NCBI GenBank assembly: GCA_029582165.1
Contig: CM055877.1
Coordinates: forward strand, 33,258,249 to 33,322,248
Origin: Portulaca oleracea
Lineage: Eukaryota; Streptophyta; Magnoliopsida; Caryophyllales; Portulacaceae
DNA length: 64,000 bases
Direction of reading: 5' to 3'
Position numbers and translations under genes: made by a program. Shown one piece after another: positions 49,845 through 60,092 of this stretch. Every line of letters begins with the position of its first letter. Position 1 is the first letter of the stretch. The notes beneath the pieces were generated by a model that saw only the letters and a list, made by a program, of their open reading frames with translations, did no database searches and was not told where the DNA came from.

Positions 49845-50859
49845 TGTCGGGTCCGGGTTCCTTTCTCCTCTCTGGTGACCACCGCCAAGCGAACCGCTTC
49901 GTCAAACTCGAGCCTCGAGTTGCAATTTCCGGTCACTTCGGGAGCTGGGAGGCTAGTCTCGGCCATCCGATGGATGGGCCCCGGGGCTCCTTTGGGAGGG
50001 GCCCGCTCACAACACCGACCCCGGAGGCCTCGGGACTGGACCGGGCCGTCTCGAGACTGGAGCATAGAAGGTATCGGGGTGCGAGTGTTTAAAACCCCCG
50101 GGATTAATAAAAACCAGGGCACAACTGTGGCCATCAGAGAGCTTGCTCGACCGAGCCACCTCCTGGCTCACCCGAACAATGTTTCTACCGGCGGCGTTCG
50201 CCGGTGTCATCGTGTGCCTGACCACGCATCGAGAAGACACGCCGCCCGAGCCTTCCTCCCGCCGCCCGAAATGAACATCCGGAGATCTTGCAGACGCGAC
50301 TGCCGACGATCGGCGACAGCGAAGGCTGCTCGCGAGCCGCCTTACGCTGCGAGCCGGCGTTCTGGAAGACACCTTTTTTACGCTTTATTGGCTTAATTTT
50401 GGGTTTAGTATAAATAGCTTGTTATCTCATTTTTCCAGGCAGCTTTTGATGATTATGAACATGCTTATCCATTGGTTAGGGTTTCCCTCAGTTTTCTCTC
50501 AAAATCTAGATTACTTTATCCATTGATTAATGGTGGTGTTTCTAGTCATTCCTTTATTGATCATTTGGTGGATTCTTCCTTTATGATGGTCATGGTGGGG
50601 TGTTAAGCTTTGGTGGTGGAATCTCCTTTATCCAAGGTCATATCCAATCCCTTTGGTGTTCAAGGTTATTGATATTGGTTGATTTTGGTTATTATTCTTG
50701 TTATTATTCAAGTTCAAGGCTATTGTTGAGAAGTTCAAGCATGGGTGATTGAGATGTTCATATTTCTCCCCTTATTCTATTGCTTATGGATTTCTCTCAT
50801 CTCTTCTACAACAACAACTCAAGCTAAGTCTACAATCTCTCCCATCGCGCCACGCTCCA
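49845..50859 (+). mobile_element. 3' LTR of TR-GAG-like element
   Basis: TGTCGGGTCC to CTCCA. Palindrome AACTCGAGCCTCGAGTT at 49905-49921 and TATAAATAG at 50409-50417. The segment 50365-50859 differs from the 5' LTR at only about five positions by eye; 49845-50360 differs much more, mostly by indels in G and C runs. Confidence 0.8.
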
Positions 50860-52038
50860 CCCTTTGATTCCAGGCCCAAGGATAAAATTAGTGGAAATTA
50901 CCAAACCCCTCCTGGGGTTTAATAATTTCTGGCCACTTTATCCTTGGACCAAACCCCTTTTCGTATTGAACAAAAGTTAAATTATTTTCTCAAATTAATT
51001 TTGTGTAATAAATTGAATACTTTAAATAATTAAATGAAATTATAAAAAACCAAAGAGTTGCCAGCCGATTTAAGGAAATCGACGAAGCATACACTAAAAG
51101 AAAGACTCCAGTCTACGAACCTGATTTCTATGTTCGGGGGTAAGGTTACGAATTCGAAAGTTATAAGAACCCTCAAATCCGCCTGTTTATAAAAATAGAC
51201 TCTACTAAAATCAACATTGAAAAGAAAGAGAGCGGGGAGAAGTTTGATTAATTTCACGGAATTATTATTCAAATCATGCAATATAAAACAAATGCGGTTT
51301 TATTTTACAAAAATGTGTACAAGTACGGAATTAAATAAAAGATTACATGATTAAAAATAATAAAAAAAATAAGAGATCGAACCTTGCTAAAGATTTTAGT
51401 AGTGATGACTTTGATCCCTTGAGTTGCCCCTTAACTTGAAGCTTCGATGAAGTATTGTGAGTGGTTTAGAAAGGTGATGTATGGATGGTAATATGGATAT
51501 GATAGATATGATTATGAAGGGATTAGAGATGGATATGGATGATGAAATTTTGAGAGAGTGGAAGTATAAGAAATGAGAGTATGGGTTTTGGAGGGAAATG
51601 GTAGAGGACATACCCGACAAAATCATCCATTAAAGATCAAAACCTAGGAGGGGTATATGGGGTCAAGGGCAAAGTCAACCACATGGGGCAAAAATCAAGG
51701 GATCAATTGCATGCATACAGATTTTTGCGCCAGCTGCTTCAAAACCTAGGCAGGGTTTAACTATTTCATCACACGGATCGCTGACCTGGCGTAAAACGAC
51801 GTCGCGCATAAAAATAACTAAACCCCTCCTGGGTTTTAACAATTTCTGGACCAGATTCAAACCCTAGGCGGGTTTTCGAGCATCCTGGGCCGAGGCGCGC
51901 GCCTGGCCTGCTTCTGCTGAGTGGGCCGTGAATAAAAACAAACCCCATTTGGGTTTTAACAATTATCTAGATTTATTTTTGGACTTGCATATTTTTGGTG
52001 AGTCGGGTTTTATACCGGTACAAATTCCGGTGTCTACA

Positions 52039-52887
52039 GAGAGCCCCCACTTTGATCGAGTCCGAATAGGACGAAGGTCAAAGTAGTCTGAAGATATGAC
52101 TTTGGTTTGCAAAGCCTGACTTGACGCTTTGGAAGCTGAGTCCTGCGTCGAGGTTGCGGGCGGCATGCGCCTCCTTTGAGATGATCTCGAGCAAGAGTGA
52201 TGCTCTACTCGTTATCGATCATGATGCCGATGGTTGATGGATTTTCTTGGTCTTTCCCAGCGTCGCTTCTAGTCTTTCCCGGTGTCGGTTCCAGTCTTTC
52301 CCAGTGTCGATTCATATTGGTTCCAGTCTTTCCCGGCGTCGATTCCAGTCTTTCCCGGTGTCAATTCCAGTCTTTCCCGGTGTCGGTCCCAGTCTTTCCC
52401 GGTGTCGATTCCAGTCTTTCCCGGTGTCGGTTCCAGTCTTTCCCGGTGTCGGTTCCAGTCTTCCCCGGTGTCGGTTCCAGTCTTTCTCGGTGTCGATTCC
52501 ACTCTTTCCCGGTTTCGATTCCTATGGGTTGGCATTTTTTATGTCGAAGGACTTCATCAGGCGCATTACTGATGGCCTTGGGGGTCGAGACTTCATCGGG
52601 CACGATGCCGATGGCTCGGAGATTGGGACTGCATTGAAACTCTGCCGATGGCTCGGAGATTGGGACTACAACGAAACTCTACCGATGGCCCGAAATGATG
52701 ATGGCAGTGACCCCCTGTATGGTTGCTGGGTGATGGCGGTCCCATTGTCGGCGACCTAAAAATTATGAGAGAAAAGATCGAACATTAGTTTTATTGAAAA
52801 TAAAACGAAAGAGATTCGATTTACCTGCGGGCCGCAAAGCCGGAGTATGGGCTCCGACTGTCGACCAAGAGAAAAAAGAAATCGGCC
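52039..52887 (-). other. 3' untranslated region of subfamily D element
   Basis: Begins with the polypurine tract AAAGTGGGGGC (52043-52053, minus) next to the LTR. On the minus strand it shares text with 42490-42800 of the family B element (AAGTCAT..., CTCAGCTTCCAAG, GATGAAGTC-type repeats). No coding frame. It is cut off at 52888, where a plus-strand LTR starts. Confidence 0.65.
52248..52525. repeat. 22-bp minisatellite, about 12 units
   Basis: Unit CCAGTCTTTCCCGGTGTCGATT with small variants (CGGTT, CAATT, CGGTC endings), plus one irregular spacer near 52310. 22 is not a multiple of three, so the unit is read in all frames; the Ser/Pro-rich translations are artefacts. Confidence 0.9.
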
Positions 52888-53200
52888 TGTAGACACCCCT
52901 AAGCCTAGGAGGGGTTTGGCTTTTTTACAAGGCCGTATCCGTGCCTTCTGGGTCGTTTCCTCTGGGCCGCACAAAACCTAGGCGGGGTTTGTGCCTTTTC
53001 CATTTTTTTTTTCTTTTTTTTTCTTGCCTCGTTGAAGGTATCAAAGTGGGTCCGACCCACTTGTCGTCATAAATGGGCCACGTCACCCTGCCTCTCTTTT
53101 GGGTGACAAAAGGATAACCTCTTAGATTTTCGACCAATGAAATGCGTTTGTCATCTCGAGGCGGTTACAAAAACGAGTGGCTCACACTCACCCACCCTTT

Positions 53201-53210
53201 CTATAAATTC
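53201..53210 (+). promoter_or_regulatory. TATA box of LTR E
   Basis: CTATAAATTC, about 70 bp after a CCAAT-like word (GACCAATGAA) and before a CT-rich leader (53211-53280). Confidence 0.6.
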
Positions 53211-53315
53211 AAGAGGTTTCTTTTATCTTCTTCACATCCTCAATCCACTCATCTCTCTAGCTCACTACTTCTCTCTCTAGAAAGAAATCTTGAAGCAAAT
53301 TTCGGGTTTGAAAAG

Positions 53316-53513
53316 ATGCAACCTCGTGGTCACCGCAATCCTCCTCTTCCGCATGCGGCGGCTTTGCCTCATGAGCGGTCCTCATGCCGCAACTTTGTTC
53401 CCACCATGGAAGTAGCTCCTTCTGAACTTATTGTTGAATCTTGGAACCACGCTCGGTTTTACCGTTCCCATGGCAAGGTAATTCTTTTAACCTTTCTCTT
53501 GTGCTTAGTTTAG
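53316..53513 (+). CDS. Short LTR-resident ORF with splice donor
   Basis: The first ATG after the E-LTR TATA box, in good context (GAAAAGATGC). It encodes 65 residues beginning MQPRGHRNPP: a basic, His/Pro-rich start, then VAPSELIVESWNHARFYRS. At codon 54 a plant-like splice donor AAG|GTAATT (53477/53478) falls exactly between codons; the remaining 11 residues would be intron read-through. No domain is recognised. It may be the first exon of the element's own gene (introns are known in Ogre relatives), a captured host exon, or chance. Confidence 0.35.
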   Translation: MQPRGHRNPPLPHAAALPHERSSCRNFVPTMEVAPSELIVESWNHARFYRSHGKVILLTFLLCLV

Positions 53514-54035
53514 CGTAAAAAATGAGTAAGCATGAATTTATTTTTTTCACACTTTGTCGATTTTTAGCTATTTTAAGCATGCAAGTTAGGATGCAGAGTA
53601 ATCCATTTTTTGCATTTTGACCGAAAAGATATCTAAAAATTGCTCGCTTGCCAAAATGGACCAAATCGCATGCGTTCTGGGCCAGTCAAACAAGTGGTGG
53701 CCCATTAGGCGGAATTTAACCCTAGGCGGGTTTTAATTCCAGGCTTACTGGGCCGTTGCTTGCTCCAGGCTGCCTAATTGGGCTGGGCGAAGTCAAACCC
53801 TAGGCGGGTTTTGACCTGCGCCCCCTTTTTTTTCTTTTTTTTTTTTTTTGCTGGGCCGCTGCAAGGGCCGCACCATGGGCCTATTTGAGTCAAACCCTAG
53901 GCGGGTTTTGGACTCAATTTTCCCCAATTTTATTGCTGAACCGGCTTGGGCCGTGTTATTTGGACTTGCTTGTTTGCTTCATGGGCTGCGGCTGGGAGCC
54001 CAGTGTCCGTGCTGGGTCCAGCTTGGGTCCATGAG

Positions 54036-54866
54036 TGATGTATGTGCAGACCAAAGGAAATCAGAGTGCACTGGCCTGGACTACACCAAGGACCACACTG
54101 TCCAGTTTTTGTTCAACTTAAGCTCTTCCTAGGGATGAAATAGCATCAAGGAACGAAAAACAAATAAAGGAAAGATAGAAAACCTGTGTCTCTTACTGAT
54201 ACAAACCACACCACAGCAAGAAGCACAAGGGCAAACTCAGCTCATACCACTGGATACAGACAACACCACCAATAGCATATACCGAGCAATACTAAACACC
54301 TTCTAAGCTTCCCAAAGCTTAGTTACAGACAAGTAGAAACAATGGAGAGTTTTAGAGGCACTCAGAAACCTACAGGAGCAAGCTCGACTGGTTTCTTCTT
54401 CATTCACTCAAAAGATCATTTGCAAAATACAATCAGAGCTGCTTATATTGCTACTTCCAGCAAGTAGCTGGCTTACCGACTGATTAAGGCTTTCCTAAGC
54501 ATTAGGAAACCTTTAATCTACTGCTAAGCTAACTTAAGATACATAAGCAAGCTATCTAATAATTACATCAGATTAAGCAAAGAAAACAACAAAAGAAAAT
54601 ATAAATATGGCTGGCTGGAGCTGGAAATGCCAGCAGCTGCTTATCGAGCCTTAGTCATGCTTCCACTAGGCTTATTATATTCTTCATCATGGCTGCTGAG
54701 GATGCTGGTAATATTAGCACCTAAAGGACACTCGATCACTGGAAGAGAAATGGACCAAATGACCTTAATGCTGCTGAAGATGATAACACCGCCTGCTGCC
54801 TGTACGCATGAACCAACTTGTTGTAGAAAATGCCCAAGGACATCAGTCGCCTGCACTCCTCGATCA
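54036..54866 (-). mobile_element. 3' LTR of element F
   Basis: On the minus strand TGATCGAGG to CATACATCA. Minus-strand TATA candidates are AATATAAGCAG (about 54445-54455) and a TATTTATA word near 54605. Upstream of these lies a perfect 10-bp palindrome AGCAGCTGCT at about 54632-54641. Confidence 0.75.
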
Positions 54867-55116
54867 GTAGTAGTAAATGACCTTAGAAACACAGGGCAAC
54901 CATCAAATGCCATTGCCTTATGTTTTGCAGCTTGTAATAGACCTTGAATGAGACATGAACCCTGATTTCACAGGTTGGGGTTCTGCCAAGGTCCAATTGC
55001 ACCAACTAGACTTATGTTCTAAGGCCAAGGCTGCCTCCTTCACAAGATCCTGGGGTGATCACCTTACTGCCTTTGAATGCTTCAAAATTACCCAAGGACC
55101 TGTTGGCGAAAATACT
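54867..55116 (-). other. 3' untranslated region of element F
   Basis: About 250 bp between the last pol stop and the LTR. No clear polypurine tract precedes the LTR start, unlike the other elements here. Confidence 0.5.
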
Positions 55117-57687
55117 TCATGCTTGCTGCAAGAAGGACTTGATCCCTCCTGAATTCCCAGCTAAGTCCCATTGAGTGAAGGACCTGCTGAGGACCTCAGG
55201 ACAGAAAGTCCTCTCCTCCTTCCTTGCTGTGCCAACTGACTTGGTTGGTGTAGATGGACCTCCATTATCCTCCTCTGATTCAGAAAAGTTTGACCTCAAA
55301 CTTGGTAAACCCTCCTCTACTGGATAATAAGGTCTAAGGTCAGCAATATTGAAAGTTGCACTTCCACCAAAGTCTTCAGATAAAGCCAACTTGTAAGCAT
55401 TTTCATTGACTTGCTCAAGCACCTCGAAGGAACCATCTGCCCTGGAAACAAGTTTCCCTTTCCTCCTGCTAGGAAACCTGTCTTTCATGAGGTGTACCAT
55501 ACCAAGTCACCTGGAGCAAACACAACTCTTCTCCTTTTTTGATTTGCAGCAGCAGCTACCTTCTCATTGTGCTTCTCAATTTGCTGTTGTATTTGTTGAT
55601 GGAACTCTTTAATTTGCTTGGCCCTTAAATCAGCTTCATTGCTAAACTTGATTGAAGTAGCTTGAGGTACCAAATCCAAAGGGGTGATTGGATTCAGACC
55701 ATAAATTACTTGAAAAGGTGAGCAACTAGCAGCTTTGTTGGGGGCTCTATTGAAAGCAAACTCTGCCTGGGGTAGCATAGTATCCCAACTTCCTTTGTTT
55801 CTTGCTACAAGGCTTCTCAAGAGTGTACCTAAGGTTCTATTAGTAACCTCAGTTTGACCATCTGTCTAGGGATAACAGGTAGTACTAAACTTGAGTTGAG
55901 TTCCCATCTTCTTCCATAATGTAAGCCAGAAATGACTAAGAAACTTAGTATCCCTGTCTGAAACCATAGACCTAAGAATACCATGTAACTTGACTACTTC
56001 TTGAAATATAAATCAGCAACTTTAACAGCATCATAGGTAGTATTACAAGCAACAAAATGACCCATTTTTGAGAATCTACAAACAACAACCATAATAGAGT
56101 CTTTACCTCTCTGAGTTCTTGGAAGTCCCACAATGAAATCAAGACTAACATCTTCCCAGGGACCTTTAGGAACTGGCAAAGGGGTATAAAGTCCTTGAGG
56201 TAGACTTTGACTCTTAGATAATTGACATATGCTGCATCTCTTAACCAAATGCTCTACATCTCTTCCCATCTTTGGCCAGAAATAATGTTCTTTGAGCATA
56301 AGCAATGTCTTCTCTATGCCAAAGTGTCCTTCTAATCCTCCTCCATGCACTTCTGAAATTAATAATTCCCTTATACTGCTTCTAGGAATACATAATCTGC
56401 TGCCTTTAAATAAAAATCCTCGATCCGATGGTACAGCACTCGAGGATGCTGTTGACAAGCCTGAAACTTGTCCTTGAAATCATCATCTGTAGCATAAAGG
56501 ACCTTCAGCTGCTCAAATCCTAGGATTCTGGAATCCAGGATGTGCAATAAGAAAAACCTTCTGGAAAGTGCATCAGCTCCCTTGTTCATATTGCCTGACT
56601 TATGGTGGATCATGAAATGAAAAGACTGCATAAATTCGACCCATTTTGCATGCCTGGGATTAAGCTTGTGCTGTCCTTGAATATATTTTAGAGCTTCATG
56701 ATCACTATGCAGAATAAATTCTCCTCCAACCAAATAATGCCTCCAACGCTCAAGAGCTCGAATAATTGCATAAAATTCCGTATCATAAGTGTTGTATTTC
56801 TTCTTTGCTTCATTCAGCTTCTCACTGAAGTAAGCTATAGGCCTGCCTTCTTGAGATAAGACAACTCCTATGCCAACTCCTGAGGCATCACACTCAACTT
56901 TAAAGATCTTAGAAAAGCAAGGCAAAGCAAGAAGTGATGCTGTTGTAAGCTTCCCTTTGATCTGTTCAAATGACCTTTGTGCTGCTGGAGTCCAATGAAA
57001 AGACTTCCCTTTTATAACTTCAGTCATGGGTGCCATAATAGTACTGAAATTTCTTACAAATCTTCTATAAAATGAAGCTAACCCATTGAAGCTTCTCACT
57101 TGCTGAATAGAACTGGGGGAAGGCCACTCTTGGATGGCCTTGATCTTCTCCTGATCAACTTGAATGCCATCAGCACATACAATGTAACCAAGAAAAATAA
57201 CTTGGTCTGCAAAGAACTGACATTTCTTCAAATTCCTATAAAGCTTCTCCTTAGACAGAATATCCATCGCTTGTTTCAAATGCTGTTGATGCTCTGCCTC
57301 TGTCTTACTATAAACAAAAATATCATCAAAATAAACAACTACACAACTTCCAATCAAAGGCGTCAGTACCTGGTTCATAAGCCTCATGAATGTAGAAGGA
57401 GCATTTGTAAGACCAAAGGGCATTACAAGCCATTCAAACAGACCTCCCTTTGTTTTGAATGCTGTCTTCCATTCATCACCTTCATAGATTCTGATTTGAT
57501 AATAACCACTTCTCAAATCTATCTTGGAAAACACCTGAGACCCATGGAGTTCATCAAGAAGATCTTCAAGTCTAGGTATTGGAAACCTGTACTTGATTGT
57601 GATTTTATTTATAGCTCTACAATCCATAAACATTCTTTGACTACCATCTTTCTTTGGAACTAACAGAGCAGGTACTGCACATGGACT
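55117..57687 (-). pseudogene. pol: Element F pol: RT, RNase H, integrase
   Basis: RT begins abruptly at [19 protein letters not shown] is at 57322-57333. RNase H follows ([19 protein letters not shown]-like acid, HSDHEAL). Integrase has an HHCC-type HGGGLEGHFG...CSICQ, core VSLDF, then SDRDTKF and the TEVTNR glutamate. All catalytic residues I can place are kept. Damage: frameshifts near 56415, 55998 and 55498, and a stop in CYP*TDGQT (about 55867). It ends in FNIADLRPYY and a Ser/Glu-rich tail. Confidence 0.85.
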
Positions 57688-59207
57688 TAGGCTTTCCCAT
57701 CAAACATCCAAGGCCTTCCTAACAACAAATGACATGCATCCATAGGCAAGACATCACACCAAACAGAATCATGATATGATTTGCCTACTGAAAAACTCAC
57801 CAAACACCTTTCTGTAATGGGGATACCTCTACTAGACTTCAGCCACTGAATAGAATAGGGTGCTGGATGTGATGAAGTCTCCAGCTGCAACTTCTCCACC
57901 ATTTCCTGTGAAGCTGCATTTGTACAGCTGCCACAATCCACAATGATCGAGCAGACTTTTCCTTTCACAGTGCATCTTGTATGAAATAAGGCTTCTCTTT
58001 GTTCCTGTCCTGTCTCCACAGAAGAACTGTTAAGGGCTCTCCTTATCACCAATAGCTCTCCTTCATCAGGACCTTCCTCGACATCATCATACACTGGATT
58101 AGGTAATTCTCCTTCTGGATGTACTTCCTCTTCCTCTTCAACTTTAGGCTCAGTAAACCAGGAGGCTTGATAGTCAGCCAAGGTCACCACTCTTTTATTA
58201 GGACATTCTGAAGCTATGTGCCCTAGTCCTTGACATCTAAAACATCTCCTGTTATCAGTAGTAATAGGGTTTGGAGTTCTTTGAGGAGCTGGGGGTTGTT
58301 TTTGTGAAGGGGTAGGTTGTTTTGTGGGAAATCTGGGGGTAAAGGGGGTTCTTTGGGCTGTGGGGTAGGTTCTGGGATAGGTAAGGGGCTTAGGTTGAGG
58401 TTTATAAGGGGTTTTAGCAGCAAACTCCTTTCCTCTGGACCTCCTTTGTAACTCTACCTTGTGAGCCAGAGAACTAAGCTCATCCAAACTAGTGTAGGGA
58501 TGCAGTTCCACCACATTCCTAATGCCTTCATTCAATCCTGCTAGAAATCTCACCAGAACTTGAGTTTCATTCTCCTTGAGATCACACCTCCACAGAAGAT
58601 GCTCAAACTCCTTTGTGTATTCCTCCACAGACTTACTGCCTTGCACCAGATGTTGCATTTTCTCATAATTCTCCTTAAGGTAGTTCACAGGCAAGAACTT
58701 AGATTTCAACTTTTCCCTCATATGTTCCCCAGTCTTAACTTTCTCTTTTCCCTTCTCTACTCTTCTTTTCTGCAGATTGGACCACCAGATTGAAGCATGT
58801 TTCTTCAATTTCAGAGCAATAAGTTTAACCTTCTTCTCTTCAGAAACCTCCTTCAGATCAAAAACCCTTTCCACAGTCAGCAGCCAGTCCAAGAACACTT
58901 CAGTGTCCAACTGACCTTCAAATTCAGGAATTTCTACCTTGAAATCTAATTTGTCATCCATTCCAGCCTTCCTCTGCCTAGTTCTGACTTTCTTACTCTC
59001 ATCGGGACCCTCTTCTTCACCAAAAGGATTACTAGAATAAGTACTCCCTTCTTCTTTATATTCAGAGTCTTCCTTAAAATTCTGCTTCTTCAAATACAAA
59101 TAGTTCTTCAGTTGATCTCTCAAATATTGCACCTGTTTCTCCAACTCAGCCTTCTCCTTAAGAGCTTGTTCAGCCACTTCCTCGGCAGTTCTACTAGAAG
59201 ACATCAT
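57687..59207 (-). pseudogene. gag-pro: Element F gag-protease, 3' truncated by deletion
   Basis: ATG at 59207, 36 bp after the primer site. An upstream in-frame ATG at 59294 lies inside the LTR and is rejected. A coiled-coil-like Glu/Lys region leads to the gag core (VEIPEFEGQLD; HASIWWSNL; EYTKEFEHLLWRC), a Pro-rich linker, the zinc knuckle CFRCQGLGHIASEC and protease IIVDCGSCTNAAS, ending at [12 protein letters not shown] then stop. The normal bridge of roughly 200 residues to RT is absent and pol follows in another frame, so one deletion joined protease to RT. Confidence 0.85.
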
Positions 59208-59242
59208 GTAACCAGCAAGAAGCTCACCAAGAAAGTCACACA

Positions 59243-59254
59243 GCTCTGATACCA
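59243..59254 (-). other. Primer binding site of element F
   Basis: TGGTATCAGAGC on the minus strand, 4 bp inside the LTR end CATCA. Confidence 0.9.
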
Positions 59255-59258
59255 AAGC

Positions 59259-60092
59259 TGATGTATGTGCAGACCAAAGGAAATCATAGTGCACTGGCCT
59301 GGACTACACCAAGGACCTTACTGTCCAGTTTCTGTTCAGCTTAAGCTCTTCCTAGGGATGAAATAACATTAAGGAACGAAAAACAAATAAAGGAAAGATA
59401 GAAAACCTGTGTCTCTTACTGATACAGACAACACCACATCAAGAAGCACAAGGGCAAACTCTCACCATACCACTGATCTGCATAACACCACCAATAGCAT
59501 AAACCGAGCTCTACTTAACACCTTCTAAGCTTGCCAAAGCTTAGTTACAAAAAAGTAGAAATAATGGAGAGTTTTAGAAGCACTCACAAACCTATAGGAG
59601 CAAGCTTGACTGGTTTCTTCTTCATTCACTCAAAAGATCATTTGCAAAATACAATCAAAGCTGCTTATATTGCTACTTTCACCAAGTAGCTGGCTTAACA
59701 ACTAATTAAGGCTTTCCTAAGCATTAGGAAACCTCTAATCTACTGCTAAGCTAACTTAAGATACATAAGCAAGCTATCTAATACATAATTACATCAGATT
59801 AAGCAAAGAAAACAACAAAAGAAAATATAAATATGGCTGGCTGGAGCTGGAAATGCCAGCAGCTGCTTATCGAGCCTTAGTCATGCTTCCACTAGGCTTA
59901 TTATATTCTTCATCATGGCTGCTGAGGATGCTTGTAATATTAGCACCTAAAGGACATTCGTTCACTGGAAGAGAAATGGACCAAATGACCTTAATGCTGC
60001 TGAAGATGATAACACTGCCTACTGCCTGTACGCATGAACCAACTTGCTGTAGAAAATGCCCAAGGACATCAGTCGCCTGCATTCCTCGATTA
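59259..60092 (-). mobile_element. 5' LTR of element F
   Basis: Same family as 54036-54866. The outer terminus reads TAATCGAGG on the minus strand, so the usual TG has become TA. Confidence 0.75.

Larger units (their letters stand above)
46436..50859 (+). mobile_element. TR-GAG-like element: LTR, gag-protease, LTR, no pol
   Basis: A 4.4-kb element with direct LTRs, a tRNA-Met primer site, one gag-protease frame and a polypurine-like AAGAGGGGAAGTA before the 3' LTR. RT, RNase H and integrase are wholly absent, so movement would need enzymes from a relative. This layout matches the non-autonomous TR-GAG class described in plants. A convincing target duplication is not visible (ATCGA on the left, CCCTT on the right). 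The 5' edge of each LTR is uncertain by about 20 bp. Confidence 0.8.
46117..52038 (-). mobile_element. Subfamily D LTR on minus strand, split by a nested element
   Basis: On the minus strand the LTR runs from TGTAGACACCGG at 52038 down to 50860, is interrupted by the compact element 46436-50859, and resumes from 46435 to GGGTCCTACA at 46117. Without the insert it is about 1.5 kb, matching the solo LTR at 11784-13322. A polypurine tract lies outside 52038, so it is the 3' LTR of a minus-strand element. It inserted into the LTR ending at 46116. It carries palindromic AAACC...GGTTT motifs at 46395, 50903, 51639, 51741, 51820, 51859 and 51940. Confidence 0.8.
52888..54035 (+). mobile_element. Plus-strand TGTAGACACC-type LTR (E), 3' end missing
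   Basis: Starts TGTAGACACCCC at 52888. A CCAAT-like word lies near 53130 and CTATAAATTC at 53201-53210, followed by a pyrimidine-rich leader. Contains five AAACC...GGTTT palindromes (52901, 52973, 53716, 53792, 53889) and many TGGGCC/GGCCCA words. No terminal CA or primer site was found before the next element starts at 54036, so the end is missing or undefined. Confidence 0.65.
54036..60092 (-). mobile_element. Ty3/gypsy element F, degenerate, full structure
   Basis: 6.06 kb: LTR 54036-54866, pol, gag, primer site, LTR 59259-60092, all on the minus strand. The LTRs (831 and 834 bp) differ at dozens of positions by eye, mostly in the outer third. The lineage looks chromovirus-like from gag and the DCGSCTNAAS protease, but no chromodomain was seen. 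No target duplication is found (ATGAG and GTAAG). The two flanks belong to different repeats (LTR E and a SIRE-like LTR), so the edges have been rearranged or decayed. Confidence 0.8.

Noticed and set aside
49845..50396. Continuation of the gag-protease frame into the 3' LTR as part of the protein
   Set aside because: It crosses the polypurine tract and LTR start; the homologous 5' LTR sequence does not keep this frame open.
52197..52759. Ser/Pro-rich ORFs (SLSRCRFQSFPVS type) on both strands
   Set aside because: They are readings of the 22-bp minisatellite, which cycles through all frames.
54627..54947. 106-codon ORF in the element F LTR (repeated at 59853)
   Set aside because: Antisense to the element, lies in the LTR, and the second copy stops earlier; no domain.
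59208..59294. Upstream ATG at 59294 as start of element F gag
   Set aside because: It lies inside the 5' LTR and its frame reads through the primer site; the ATG at 59207 is the sensible start.
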